Assembly (NCBI RefSeq): GCF_900536025.1
Contig: NZ_UNOZ01000017.1
Coordinates: forward strand, 62,001-126,000
From: Pseudomonas reidholzensis
Lineage (GTDB): Bacteria; Pseudomonadota; Gammaproteobacteria; Pseudomonadales; Pseudomonadaceae
DNA length: 64,000 bases
Reading direction: 5' to 3'
Shown piece by piece: positions 51,053 through 60,259 of the stretch. A program made the translations under genes and the position numbers. The notes below the pieces were generated by a model. The model was not told the origin of the DNA. It saw nothing but the letters and a program-made list of their open reading frames with translations, and did not search any database. Positions within the stretch are counted from its first letter, which is position 1; each line of letters opens with the position of its first letter.

Positions 51053-52405
51053 TTAAACCCAGTTAGCACCCGTCACTTTCTGGATGGAGAACGTGAGAAT
51101 GTCGATCAGGGTGTCGACGTCAGCTTTGCTGTAATTCAGCGACGGTGCGAACCCAAGGATGTCGTCGGCAAATGCGCGAAATACCAGTCCTTCGGCAAAG
51201 GCATGAGCCAGGATTTTTTGGCCCAACTTCAAATTGGCGTCCGGTTTGGCTCTTGTATGCTTGTCCGCGACCAGCTCCACGCCAGCCAGCATGCCCCGCC
51301 CTCGAACCTGACCAACGATGTCGAGGTTTTCGAGGTTGCGCAGTCTGGACTGGAAATACTCCCCAACGTCCGTGCCGTTCTTCAAAAGGCCGTTTTCGTA
51401 CAGATCCAGCGTGGCGTTGGCGATCGCGGCGCTGACTGGGTGGCCTGCGTAGGTCTGCCCATGACCGAATGGCGTGCCGTCGGAGCCAGCCTCGGCGATC
51501 GCCGCATAGATCTGCTCGGAGATGAGTGTTGCCCCCATCGGCGCATAACCCGAGGTCAGACCTTTCGCCAGCGTCATGAGGTCAGGACTGACCCCTTCGT
51601 GCTCGCAAGCAAACATCGGCCCGGTACGACCAAAGCCAGTGATGACTTCGTCCACGATAAGCAGGATGCCCAGCCGGTCGCATGTCGCACGTATCGCCTT
51701 TAAATAACCGGCAGGGGGGACAATCACACCACCAGATCCGATGATCGGTTCGCAGATGAATGCAGCAACTTTTTCAGGCCCGATTTCGAGCACCTTGCTT
51801 TCCAGCGCAGCAACCGTAGCCTGCAAGATGGCCGCCTCGTCCGGCCCCGCACTATGACGGTAGGGATAAGGGGCCTCGATGTGATGCTGAGTAGGCGTCG
51901 GCACATCAAAGTAACGGTGGAAGACCGCAAGCGCGGTTAGACCGCTACCAATGGCTGACGAGCCGTGATAGCCCCGCTGCACGGCAATGAAATGTTTCTT
52001 GTCTGGTCGACCAATGGCATTGAAGTAGTAGCGGACAGTGCGGATGGCAGTGTCGACCGCGTCAGAACCACCCTGGCCGAAAATGACATGATTCAATCCC
52101 CGAGGAGCCAGCCTTGCCAACCGGTCAGCAAGCTCAATGGCAGGCTCACTACCGAAACCAAAATATCCGGTGGCATAAGGCAATTCTTCGAGCTGCTTTC
52201 TCGCCGCGTCTACGATGGTTTTTTGTCCGTATCCGGCGTTTACACACCACAGACCGGAAAAAGCATCTTGAACTCGATGCCCATTGACATCGACCAGGTG
52301 AATTCCGTCTGCACGCTTCCAGGCGCATACGCCCTTCGCCTGATGATCCAGCAGCGCCGTCACAGGGTGAACCCAGTGTTGGTCTTTTTCTTGAAGGTTG
52401 CTCAT
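51053..52405 (-). CDS. Class III (omega-amino acid:pyruvate type) aminotransferase
   Basis: A 450-residue PLP enzyme. FSGLWCVNAGYGQ, ATGYFGFGSEPAIELADRLA, GGSDAVDTAIR, QRGYHGSSAIGSG, VDEVITGFGRTG and DLMTLAKGLTSGYAPMGA (PLP lysine) are class III hallmarks; the WHP.T start is typical of beta-alanine/polyamine:pyruvate transaminases. It transfers the omega-amino group of substrates such as beta-alanine, putrescine or aminovalerate. It is in line with gabD- and gabT-like genes, a permease and an exporter, supporting omega-amino acid degradation. Confidence 0.92.
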   Translation of the reverse strand: MSNLQEKDQHWVHPVTALLDHQAKGVCAWKRADGIHLVDVNGHRVQDAFSGLWCVNAGYGQKTIVDAARKQLEELPYATGYFGFGSEPAIELADRLARLAPRGLNHVIFGQGGSDAVDTAIRTVRYYFNAIGRPDKKHFIAVQRGYHGSSAIGSGLTALAVFHRYFDVPTPTQHHIEAPYPYRHSAGPDEAAILQATVAALESKVLEIGPEKVAAFICEPIIGSGGVIVPPAGYLKAIRATCDRLGILLIVDEVITGFGRTGPMFACEHEGVSPDLMTLAKGLTSGYAPMGATLISEQIYAAIAEAGSDGTPFGHGQTYAGHPVSAAIANATLDLYENGLLKNGTDVGEYFQSRLRNLENLDIVGQVRGRGMLAGVELVADKHTRAKPDANLKLGQKILAHAFAEGLVFRAFADDILGFAPSLNYSKADVDTLIDILTFSIQKVTGANWV

Positions 52406-52488
52406 ACGACCTCTGATCTACCTGTCGGGTCGACCCTGCACCTCAATTTCGAGAGGCGCAGAGCGCGAAGCCAGCAAAGGTGAAGCGA

Positions 52489-53964
52489 TTATTCCAGACC
52501 GCCTTGGCAGACGTATTTGATGTGCATGTACTCTTCGAGCCCGTGAACAGAACCCTCACGGCCATAGCCAGAATCCTTCACGCCACCGAATGGAGCCGCT
52601 TCGGCTGCCAGCGCCCCTTCGTTCACGCCGACAATGCCGCACTCCAGGGCGTCGGTGACACGGTGCACCCGACGCATGTCGTTGGTGTAGAAGTAGGAGG
52701 CCAAGCCGAACGGAGAGTCATTGGCCATCTCGATGACCTCGGCCTCGGTTTCAAACGAAGTGATAGGTGCAACAGGGCCGAAGGTCTCTTCGTGGAAGCA
52801 ACGAGCGGCACGGTCAACATCTGCCAAAACAGTGGGGGCGTAGTAGGTGGACTCTGCACGCTGCTCAGTGAAGAGACGCTGGCCACCCGTCAGCACGCGC
52901 GCGCCTCGAGCGACCGCGTCGTTCACATGCTCCTCGATCTTGCTGATGGCCTTGGCGTTGATCATGGGGCCAATCTGCGACGCGCTATTGCTAGCCGGGC
53001 CTACAACCAGAGCCGACACACGTGCGGTCAGCTTCTCCAGGAAGGTGCCATAAACCTTGGATTGCACATAAACACGGTTAGGGCAAACGCAGGTCTGGCC
53101 GCCGTTGCGGAATTTCGCAACCATCAAGCCCTCGACCGCAGCATCGATATCCGCATCATCGAACACGATGAACGGAGCATTACCACCCAGCTCCAGCGCC
53201 AGCTTCTTCAAGGTGCGGGAAGACTCATGAGCCAGGTGCTTACCGACTGGAGTCGAACCGGTGAAGGTGATTTTGCGAACGCGCGCATCGTCGAGCCACA
53301 CGTCCGCAACTTCCTTCGAGGAAGCGGTGATGACGATGTTCAATACACCTGCCGGCACCCCAGCCTCCTCGGCCAGCTTCACCAGGGCCAGAGCAGTCAG
53401 TGGCGTTTCCGCCGCAGGCTTGCAGACAACGGTGCAACCGGCAGCCAGCGCAGGCGCGATCTTCCTGGCAATCATGGCGGCGGGGAAGTTCCAAGGGGTG
53501 ATGGCGGCAACGATACCCACGGGCTCTCTGTAAGCCGACATTTTACGGCCACGAACCGCCTGGGGAATGATATCGCCATTGGCACGAGTGGCCTCTTCAG
53601 CGAACCACTCGACGTAGCTCGCAGCGTAGGCAATTTCACCTACGGCTTCAGAGAGCGGCTTACCCTGCTCAGAGGAGATGATCTTACCCAGATCGTCAGC
53701 GCAAGCCATGATCAGGTCATTCCAGCGCTTGAGAATTACAGCACGCTGCTTGGCGGGCGTGGTGCGCCAGGCTTCGAATGCATGAGCAGCTGCATCGACG
53801 GCGGCCTTGGCATCCTTGGCGTCACTATTGGGCACCAAGGCAACACGTTCGCCAGTGGCAGGGTTGTTCACCGAAAGGGTCTCCCCCGCCACCGCGTCCT
53901 GCCATACACCGGCGATAAAGTTTTTGGTTGCCATCAGTTCTTTGCGCTGCAATTCGAAGCTCAT
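52489..53964 (-). CDS. Succinate-semialdehyde dehydrogenase-like ALDH (GabD type)
   Basis: A 491-residue ALDH. PWNFPAAMIARK, LALELGGNAPFIVFDDADIDAA (general base), and NGGQTCVCPNRVYVQ (Cys nucleophile with the CVCPNR loop of GabD-like enzymes). PFGGVKDSGYGREGS is at the C-terminus. ATG 53964 (MSFELQRKELMATKNF) has GAGGG upstream; MATKNF is an alternative. It oxidises succinate or glutarate semialdehyde with NADP+. It follows the transaminase gene position and would take the semialdehyde made by it. Confidence 0.93.
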   Translation of the reverse strand: MSFELQRKELMATKNFIAGVWQDAVAGETLSVNNPATGERVALVPNSDAKDAKAAVDAAAHAFEAWRTTPAKQRAVILKRWNDLIMACADDLGKIISSEQGKPLSEAVGEIAYAASYVEWFAEEATRANGDIIPQAVRGRKMSAYREPVGIVAAITPWNFPAAMIARKIAPALAAGCTVVCKPAAETPLTALALVKLAEEAGVPAGVLNIVITASSKEVADVWLDDARVRKITFTGSTPVGKHLAHESSRTLKKLALELGGNAPFIVFDDADIDAAVEGLMVAKFRNGGQTCVCPNRVYVQSKVYGTFLEKLTARVSALVVGPASNSASQIGPMINAKAISKIEEHVNDAVARGARVLTGGQRLFTEQRAESTYYAPTVLADVDRAARCFHEETFGPVAPITSFETEAEVIEMANDSPFGLASYFYTNDMRRVHRVTDALECGIVGVNEGALAAEAAPFGGVKDSGYGREGSVHGLEEYMHIKYVCQGGLE

Positions 53965-54316
53965 AAAACCCTCACACAAATCTAATAGAAGCTACCCACG
54001 CCCCAAAACCTTGGAGTTCACTCACTCGCCATGAGGTTGACGCGGTGCAACTTCAGCCATTGTTCTGATGACCATCGTATTCAACGCCCCGCTTGCCATC
54101 CACCTACCTGGAATAGGAGGAATCGGGTCAAATTAAGCACCCGAACTAGCAAATCAAGAATCCGTGAACTGCAGCGAAGATGCTTACCCGCTTTGCTCGA
54201 GTAGCGGGTAGGCTGGGAGGATGCGGCGCGGTCAGCCCACCTTGCGCAGAGCGTTTTATCACTCGACCGTTTTTCCAGGGGGCCACGGGGGAATTACCCG
54301 CTGATGTTCTTGGCCC

Positions 54317-54343
54317 ATAAAAAAGCCCCCAGTGTGAGGGGGC
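54317..54343 (-). terminator. Intrinsic terminator downstream of the EamA gene, in a 464-base gene-free stretch
   Basis: On the minus strand, GCCCCC-TCACACT-GGGGGC is followed by six T residues (54319-54324). It ends the EamA transcript about 86 bases after the stop. The rest of 53965-54428 holds no protein gene; CCTACCTGGAATAGG at 54103-54117 is an imperfect palindrome there, upstream of the gabD-like gene. Confidence 0.85.
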
Positions 54344-54428
54344 AACATACAACGACGGTAGAGACCAGAATCGAGTGACCATTTCAATTCATCTACCGGC
54401 TGAGCGAAACTACCATCGAGAGCGCTGA

Positions 54429-55280
54429 CTATGCCTTCCTGGACATGACCATCGAGCACACTACCAGGGCTGCCCCCACCCAGATGTACCATTGCATGCC
54501 GACCTGAAGGTAGAGCGCCAGGAACGCAGTAGAAAGAACAGGCGTGGCGTAGCTGAGAACCGCAACTCGCTCATGGCACGCTTTCTTCATTGCATGATCC
54601 CAGACATAGAACGCTCCTCCCATAGGCCCAATCCCCATGTACAGGATCGCCCAGAGCTCGCTTGTCGTGAGCGACGGCCAATCGGCACTTGCACGATACA
54701 ACGCCAGGCACACGGCTCCCGACACAATGCAGAAAAGACCAACAGACGCACTTTTGACGTTCGGATACTGCTTGGCCAGCAACGAATAAACAGCCCAGAG
54801 AATTGCCGACACGAAGGCGAGGAAGTAACCCAACCAGCTCCCTGCACCTACCGCGTGATCGGGGTTGCAACTAATGATGGCACCCGCAAAGCCAATGGCA
54901 CCCGCCAGCAATGACTTAACGGTCAGCGTCCCATTGGCAACAAACAGCGGCGCCATTACAACAATCAGCACCGGCCACAGGTAGTGCAACAGGCTGACGC
55001 CGATAGGATCTGCCAGCTGAAGCGCATAGAAATAAATAACGTGATAGGCCAGCATGCAAAACGTGCCCAGCACGAAAAGCCGCCGCGGCATACGCCAAAG
55101 CTTGATCCACGGCAAGCCAATGAGCCCGCCAATAAACAGGGCGGCGCCCGTAATAAACATCGGAGAGACGTCGCTGCAAAATGTCACACTGACAGCAAGC
55201 GTACTCCATATGATCACAGCCAAAGCAGCAGGGATCATCGCGGAATTCGACTTGGCGGTTAACGTCTCGACAGTACTCAT
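54429..55280 (-). CDS. EamA/DMT-family transporter
   Basis: A 283-residue protein with about ten membrane segments in two EamA repeats (AMIPAALAVIIWSTLAVSVTF ... and SWLGYFLAFVSAILWAVYSLLAK ...). ATG 55280 (MSTVETLTAK) has GGAAG upstream; ATG 55298 lacks a site. DMT proteins of this type are often amino acid or metabolite exporters (YddG-like). In this cluster it could export an aminated or aromatic metabolite; substrate unknown. It is ended by a clear terminator. Confidence 0.9.
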   Translation of the reverse strand: MSTVETLTAKSNSAMIPAALAVIIWSTLAVSVTFCSDVSPMFITGAALFIGGLIGLPWIKLWRMPRRLFVLGTFCMLAYHVIYFYALQLADPIGVSLLHYLWPVLIVVMAPLFVANGTLTVKSLLAGAIGFAGAIISCNPDHAVGAGSWLGYFLAFVSAILWAVYSLLAKQYPNVKSASVGLFCIVSGAVCLALYRASADWPSLTTSELWAILYMGIGPMGGAFYVWDHAMKKACHERVAVLSYATPVLSTAFLALYLQVGMQWYIWVGAALVVCSMVMSRKA

Positions 55281-55305
55281 AACACTCAGCTTCCGCATAA
55301 CGGGT

Positions 55306-55333
55306 AAAAAACCGGCAGCCGCTAGGCTGCCGG
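55306..55333 (-). terminator. Intrinsic terminator after the HAD gene
   Basis: On the minus strand, CCGGCAGCC-TAGC-GGCTGCCGG with six following T residues (55306-55311) lies seven bases past the HAD stop. A perfect 9-bp stem with tetraloop makes this a strong terminator that separates it from the EamA gene. Confidence 0.88.
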
Positions 55334-55340
55334 CACTGAC

Positions 55341-56063
55341 TCAGCCCTTGAGCGCCTGCTTATGCGCTTCGGCCATTTCGCCCATGCTGTTGAAGCGGAA
55401 GTCTACATGCGGCATGCGCGACGGTACGTGGGTAGCGCCGTAGCCTTCTTTACCGTGGCGACGGTAGATCCAGGCCGAAACCAGGCCAGCGTCGTTGGCA
55501 GGAATGTGGTCGTGGTACAGGCTTTCTGCGGTGTGCAGAATTGCCTGCTGCTCGATGCCGACTTTGGCCAAGGCGTCGATCATGTAGGTGAAGTTGTTCG
55601 GGTTCGGCTTGTACGAACCGACGTCCTGCGCGGTGATGATGTGGTCGAATTCGACACCCAGCTTGGCATTGCTCAGCTTGAACTCGTTGCGGTCGATGTT
55701 CGACAGAATGACCAGCTTGTAGTGCTTTTTCAGGTACTGCAGCGCTTCGACGGTGTCAGGGAAGGCTGGCCAGTTCTTGACCGAGGTACCGAACTCTTCA
55801 CGCTCGGCAGCGTCGGCTTCCAGGCCCCACTCTTTGGCGATGCGGTCATACACTGCACGCAGGATGTCCTGGTACAGAGCGCCCGGGGTTTCGGTTTGCT
55901 GAGGCGACTCGTTGCGACCGAACACTTCCAGCAGTTCGTCGGAGGTAAAGGTCTTGCCAGTGCGCTTGGCCAGAGGTTGCAGTGCGTTGACGATGCCGGT
56001 TTCCCAGTCGATCAGGGTGCCGTAGCAGTCGAAGGTCAGCGCTTTGAAGTCGGTCAGTTGCAT
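55341..56063 (-). CDS. HAD-superfamily hydrolase, haloacid dehalogenase type II-like
   Basis: A 240-residue HAD protein. [14 protein letters not shown] is motif I (nucleophile Asp), [12 protein letters not shown] motif [15 protein letters not shown] contains the motif III Lys, and [15 protein letters not shown] motif IV. The size and NIDRNEF fit haloacid dehalogenase-like and phosphoglycolate-type enzymes. The substrate is not decidable; the nearby amino acid genes suggest a phosphate- or halide-bearing metabolite but this is speculative. ATG 56063 is the start. It has its own upstream CCTACTTTTAGG and a strong terminator. Confidence 0.87.
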   Translation of the reverse strand: MQLTDFKALTFDCYGTLIDWETGIVNALQPLAKRTGKTFTSDELLEVFGRNESPQQTETPGALYQDILRAVYDRIAKEWGLEADAAEREEFGTSVKNWPAFPDTVEALQYLKKHYKLVILSNIDRNEFKLSNAKLGVEFDHIITAQDVGSYKPNPNNFTYMIDALAKVGIEQQAILHTAESLYHDHIPANDAGLVSAWIYRRHGKEGYGATHVPSRMPHVDFRFNSMGEMAEAHKQALKG

Positions 56064-56131
56064 CTTGGTATCCTACTTTTAGGTTTACTTGTTTTGGGTC
56101 AACCGCCGCACTGAAGCACGGCGACCAGGGG

Positions 56132-56461
56132 TTAAAAAATCTTGCTTCCGAGTGCTACCGGACGCTCAGTGGTCAGGTAAACGACTTCACCTGGCGCACG
56201 ATCCACTCCCAGCATCAACACCTCGGAGGTGAAGCCTGCAATCTTCCTTGAGCCCAGATTGACGGCGCAAACGACCTGCTGACCGACAAGTTCTTCGGGG
56301 CTGTAGAGCTTGGTGTACTGAGCGCTGGTGGTCTTCTCACCCAGCTCACCAAAATTGATCCAGAACTTATAAGCTGGCTTGTTTGCTTTTTCGTTGAGCT
56401 CTACTCGCACGACTTCGCCGATGCGAATATCAACCTCATTGAATGCTTCAAACGGGGTCAT
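56132..56461 (-). CDS. csaA: CsaA, tRNA-binding (EMAP-like) domain protein
   Basis: A 109-residue OB-fold protein. DIRIGEVVRVELNEKANKPAYKFWINFGELGEKTTSAQYTKLYSPEELVGQQVVCAVNLGSRKIAGFTSEVLMLG matches CsaA / the methionyl-tRNA synthetase C-terminal tRNA-binding domain almost throughout. CsaA proteins bind tRNA and have chaperone-like activity. ATG 56461 follows GGAG by five bases. Why it lies between a HAD protein and a transaminase gene in an amino acid cluster is not clear; conserved neighbourhood could mean a functional link. Confidence 0.92.
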   Translation of the reverse strand: MTPFEAFNEVDIRIGEVVRVELNEKANKPAYKFWINFGELGEKTTSAQYTKLYSPEELVGQQVVCAVNLGSRKIAGFTSEVLMLGVDRAPGEVVYLTTERPVALGSKIF

Positions 56462-56507
56462 AACCACTCCAGAATAATTGCGGTGCTAAAACGATAGACC
56501 GTCACAC

Positions 56508-57791
56508 TCAGGCTTTCGCGGCAACCAGTGCACGCTCGAACATACCCAGCGCCTCAGCAACATCCTGCTCGGAAATCACCAGCGGGCAGATGAAACGAAC
56601 GACGTTGCGATAGACGCCACACTTGATGAGCAACAGGCCTTCTTCACGGGCAGCATCAATCACGCGCTGGGCGGTGGCTGCATCCGGCTCTTTGGTCTCG
56701 CGATCGGTAACGAACTCTACGGCGGCCATGGCGCCGGTAGCACGTACATGGCCAATGCCCTTGAAACGACCTTCCAGCGGTTTGAAGCCTTCCAGAAGCT
56801 GAGCACCAATGGCGCGGCTACGCTCGGTCAGGTTCTCGGACTCGAAGATCTTGATCACTTCCAGTGCCGCAGCGCAGCCCAGCGGGTTACCGCCGTAGGT
56901 ACCACCCAGGCCGCCAGGCTGAGGTGCATCCATGATTGCTGCACGACCTACAACACCCGAGATTGGCAGACCACCGGCCAGGCTCTTGGCAACAGTTACG
57001 AGGTCGGGCTGGATGCCCGAGTGCTCGAAACCAAACATTTTGCCGGTACGACCGAAGCCGGTCTGGATCTCGTCGCAGATCAGAACGATGCCCAGCGCTT
57101 CGGTTTTCTTGCGCAGAGCACGCATGAATTCAACCGGTGCTTGAATGAAACCGCCGTCACCCTGAACAGGCTCAATGATGATGGCTGCAACACGGTCAGC
57201 AGCACACTGGGTGTCAAAGACCTCTTGCAAAGCAGCCAGTGCCTTCTCGGTGGTAATGCCGCGGTACTCGTTCGGGTACGGAGTGTGGTAAATGTCCGGC
57301 GCGTAAGGGCCAAAGTTCTGGCGATACGGCTGGCTCATACCGGTCAGGGTCATCCCCATCAGGGTGCGACCATGGAAGCCACCGCGGAATGCAATCACGC
57401 CTGGGCGGTTGGTATGGGCACGAGCGATCTTGATGGCGTTCTCAACAGCTTCAGCGCCCGTGGTCAAGAACACTGATTTGTAGTGTTCAGGGCCGCCAAC
57501 CAGGTTATTCAGCTTGGCAGCCAGATCGGTGTACTGATCGTAGGCGGCAACCTGGAAGCAGATGTGCGAGAAGGTCTCCAACTGTTTGCGTACCGCTTCA
57601 ACCACGCGTGGGTGGTTGTGACCGACGTTCAACACGCCGATACCACCCACGAAGTCCAGGTATTTCTTACCTTGGTCATCCCACAGGTAGGCACCTGCCG
57701 CACGGCTCACGGTGATCGGGTGAGCGACTGCAACACCGCTGGAAACGTGTTGGGTGCGGGGCGATACAGACAGTTTTTGTTGAGAAGACAT
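56508..57791 (-). CDS. 4-aminobutyrate/5-aminovalerate aminotransferase (GabT-like)
   Basis: A 427-residue class III transaminase. [19 protein letters not shown] [65 protein letters not shown] and [21 protein letters not shown] (PLP lysine) are GABA-transaminase hallmarks. ATG 57791 has AAAGG eight bases upstream; GTG 57800 is an alternative. It moves an omega-amino group to 2-oxoglutarate, giving a semialdehyde for the GabD-like enzyme. It is flanked by CsaA and a GABA-type permease. Confidence 0.93.
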   Translation of the reverse strand: MSSQQKLSVSPRTQHVSSGVAVAHPITVSRAAGAYLWDDQGKKYLDFVGGIGVLNVGHNHPRVVEAVRKQLETFSHICFQVAAYDQYTDLAAKLNNLVGGPEHYKSVFLTTGAEAVENAIKIARAHTNRPGVIAFRGGFHGRTLMGMTLTGMSQPYRQNFGPYAPDIYHTPYPNEYRGITTEKALAALQEVFDTQCAADRVAAIIIEPVQGDGGFIQAPVEFMRALRKKTEALGIVLICDEIQTGFGRTGKMFGFEHSGIQPDLVTVAKSLAGGLPISGVVGRAAIMDAPQPGGLGGTYGGNPLGCAAALEVIKIFESENLTERSRAIGAQLLEGFKPLEGRFKGIGHVRATGAMAAVEFVTDRETKEPDAATAQRVIDAAREEGLLLIKCGVYRNVVRFICPLVISEQDVAEALGMFERALVAAKA

Positions 57792-57881
57792 GGCATTCAC
57801 CTTTGTGTGTCAGTGTGGCAATGCTATCCAGCCAGCCGCGCATGAACTACGCAGATTAAATAGGAAGATTGCGCCAGCTAT

Positions 57882-57898
57882 TCCTACTCAATGTAGGA
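57882..57898. promoter_or_regulatory. TCCTAC-N5-GTAGGA palindrome upstream of the GabT-like gene
   Basis: TCCTACTCAATGTAGGA is a perfect inverted repeat (arms of six bases) 91 bases before the GabT-like start, in the gap to the permease gene. Looser relatives, CCTACTTTTAGG at 56072-56083 and CCTACCTGGAATAGG at 54103-54117, lie before the HAD and gabD-like genes. A common regulator such as the PucR protein is a guess. Confidence 0.45.
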
Positions 57899-57980
57899 TT
57901 TATGAAGTTAGGGATTGGAGCGAGCCGGAGGGCTGCATCAGTTCGGCGACCCAGCGCGCTGAGAGCGCCGGCAGCCGCAA

Positions 57981-58008
57981 AGAGGTGGCACCTCCGGTTG
58001 CCACCTCT
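57981..58008. terminator. Intrinsic terminator after the permease gene
   Basis: AGAGGTGGCA (57981-57990) and TGCCACCTCT (57999-58008) pair perfectly over ten bases around an eight-base loop. On the minus strand the permease transcript would end here; the plus strand has TTTTCT after the stem, so it may work in both directions. Confidence 0.75.
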
Positions 58009-58033
58009 TTTCTCACGTCAAACCGGTGACGTA

Positions 58034-59461
58034 TTACCGCTCGGTCACAACGGTATCTTGCGACCAAGCCACACGCTTGGAGCGACGCTGGGTGTAGATG
58101 CCCGTTGCCACGATCACAATCGCGAGAACCGCTGTAGAAGCCACCTCCCCTGTGTGCTTGGGAAGCGTGAGCATCAACGCCAGTGCGCCGGTGATGAAAA
58201 TGATCACCAGCCAGGTCAACCAAGGGTAAAGCCACATTTTGAAGCCCAGCTCATGACCACCTGCAATCAATAGCTTGCGCATGCGCAACTGCGACACGGC
58301 AATCACGAGGTACACCAGCAGCGCGACGGCGCCCGAGGTAGCCAACAAGAATGCAAATACATTCTCAGGGGCGAAGTAGTTGATGCCGGTCGTCAGGAAG
58401 CCGATTGCTGTACTCGCGAGAACAGCCTTACGGGGAACATTCGAAACGGTAGTAGCCTTCAGCCCCTTCGGTGCATCACCACGTTTGGCCAGGGAGAAGA
58501 GCATCCGAGAGGCAGTGTAGATAGCCGAGTTCAGGCAGCTTGCCACTGCCACCAGCACGACGATGTCGACGATCATTTTTGCGTAAGGGATCTGCAGGAG
58601 CTCAAGCGCGCGCTGGTAAGAACCGACCACAGACAGTTGCGCATCATTCCACGGCACGATGGACACCACCATGAAGATGGAGACGATGTAGAAAATGCCG
58701 ATCCGCCAGATCACCGAATTGGTTGCTCGCGCAATCTGCTGAGCAGGGTTTTTGGACTCTGCAGCAGCGATGGTGACAATTTCAGTGCCCATGAAGCTGA
58801 ACATCGTGGTCAACAGTGCGCCTAGAACCGGGCCGTATCCATTGGGCGCGAAACCGCCATTGGTATTCATCGTGGCAATGAAGCCCTGCACCTCTCGACC
58901 TGGAAGACCTCCAACCAACGCGACGGCAGCCAAAACGATGAACGCCATGATCGCGATCACCTTCGATAGCGCGAACCAGAACTCGAATTCACCGTACTTG
59001 GCAACACTGAACAGGTTGGACACTGTTAGCAGGGCCGTGATGGCCAGCGCGAACACCCACGTTTCAATGCCGGGGAACCAGGTATTGAGGATTGCCGCAG
59101 CCGCAATAGCCTCAAGCGGAATGACCAGTACCCAAAACCACCAGTAAAGCCAGCCAATTGAAAAACCCGCCCATTGACCAATGGCTCTGTTTGCATAGGT
59201 CGAGAATGAGCCTGTATCGGGTGACGCGACGGCCATTTCACCCAGCATGCGCATTACCAGTACAACGAGCGTGCCAGCAGCGATATAGGAAAGAATTACA
59301 GCGGGGCCGGCGGCAGCGATCGCATGACCAGAACCCACAAAGAGGCCAGCACCAATCACACCCGCAATCGAGAGCATGGTGACATGGCGTTGTTTTAATC
59401 CAGGGGCAAGGTGTGAGCCTTCAGCATTGGCTGATTGGGCGGGAGGGGGGGTATGGGACAT
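58034..59461 (-). CDS. Amino acid permease (APC family, GABA permease-like)
   Basis: A 475-residue amino acid/polyamine permease with 12 membrane segments. LKQRHVTMLSIAGVIGAGLFVGSGHAIAAAGPAVILSYIAAG is the APC start with GAGLF, MFSFMGTEIVTIAAAESKNPAQQIARATNSVIWRI is the conserved segment, and KRGDAPKGLKATTVSNVPRKAV follows. It resembles GabP (4-aminobutyrate uptake). ATG 59461 is the start. It imports an omega-amino acid for the transaminases. It ends with a strong hairpin and lies downstream of the ProB-like and PucR genes. Confidence 0.92.
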   Translation of the reverse strand: MSHTPPPAQSANAEGSHLAPGLKQRHVTMLSIAGVIGAGLFVGSGHAIAAAGPAVILSYIAAGTLVVLVMRMLGEMAVASPDTGSFSTYANRAIGQWAGFSIGWLYWWFWVLVIPLEAIAAAAILNTWFPGIETWVFALAITALLTVSNLFSVAKYGEFEFWFALSKVIAIMAFIVLAAVALVGGLPGREVQGFIATMNTNGGFAPNGYGPVLGALLTTMFSFMGTEIVTIAAAESKNPAQQIARATNSVIWRIGIFYIVSIFMVVSIVPWNDAQLSVVGSYQRALELLQIPYAKMIVDIVVLVAVASCLNSAIYTASRMLFSLAKRGDAPKGLKATTVSNVPRKAVLASTAIGFLTTGINYFAPENVFAFLLATSGAVALLVYLVIAVSQLRMRKLLIAGGHELGFKMWLYPWLTWLVIIFITGALALMLTLPKHTGEVASTAVLAIVIVATGIYTQRRSKRVAWSQDTVVTER

Positions 59462-59679
59462 ATAAACAAGCCTCGAGTTATTATTAGGCAGGCAAACATA
59501 TTCTGTAACTGACTAATCGGCTGTTGCACGACCGGCAGGCCCTATCCGTGGGACTTATGGTCGGGCATTGAACCGGATCGGCAGCCGCAAGAACTACCTA
59601 CTCGAGGAACGTATTGATGACGCTTTTTTCCTCCTGGCCCTATCGGGTGGCCGCACCTGCTCAGACCCACTTGGCAGAT

Positions 59680-60192
59680 TCAGACAGCCGCCTTGGCGCG
59701 TGCTGTAACGGGCGGCTTATCCAGTAAACCGAGCAGGAAGGTATCGAGAAGTGAGCTTCCGACACCTCGCCCAGCGGCGCTGAGCCCCACGATCGGAATC
59801 ACGCCCATATCGGTCAGTTCGGTGAGGACATCTGCCAGTTGCTGCGCTCGGTGCTTGTTATGAAAAATCACCGCATCGACCAAGACCTGAGCGGCCAACT
59901 CACTGCAACTGTCAAAACAGTTCTTCCACTCCGACATGAGTTTGGTCTGTGAAACGACCATCGATGCATACCCCGCTCGGTAAACCTGATCACCTGGGTA
60001 ATCACCCCTCGCATTTGGAGGCTCGCCCACCGCCACCACCACGCGATGGCCTGCACGCTTCAGGGTAATCGCGGTCCTGGCAAGATCCATCAGCGCCTGC
60101 TGAATAACCTTGCCCTTCGGATCAATCAAGCTGCTTTCCATCTGCGACACCAGATGCACACCACATGAAGTCTTCAACACTCGCCCAGTCAC
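59680..60192 (-). CDS. Stand-alone amino-acid-kinase-like domain (glutamate 5-kinase N-terminal type)
   Basis: A 170-residue protein from GTG 60192 (AAGGA upstream). VSQMESSLIDPKGKVIQQALMDLARTAITLKRAGHRVVVAVGEPPNARG, ASMVVSQTKLMSEWKNCFDSCSELAAQVLVDAVIFHNKHRAQQLADVLTELTDMGVIPIVG recalls the N-terminal half of ProB (G-SSL, SxxxxxG, then INEND position), but the C-terminal ATP-binding half and the PUA domain are absent. It is probably not a glutamate kinase; it may be a regulatory or effector-binding relative. It sits between permease and PucR genes. Confidence 0.7.
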   Translation of the reverse strand: MTGRVLKTSCGVHLVSQMESSLIDPKGKVIQQALMDLARTAITLKRAGHRVVVAVGEPPNARGDYPGDQVYRAGYASMVVSQTKLMSEWKNCFDSCSELAAQVLVDAVIFHNKHRAQQLADVLTELTDMGVIPIVGLSAAGRGVGSSLLDTFLLGLLDKPPVTARAKAAV

Positions 60193-60259
60193 ACTACGTT
60201 CCTTCTGCCAAAAAAACGCAGCCCCTCTTGAAGGCGCGTCTCAATTGACAAGCCAATTA

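Noticed and set aside
57841..57900. Sigma-54 promoter before the GabT-like gene (TGGCGC...)
   Set aside because: Spacing and the GC element do not fit TGGCAC-N5-TTGC; only a partial match.
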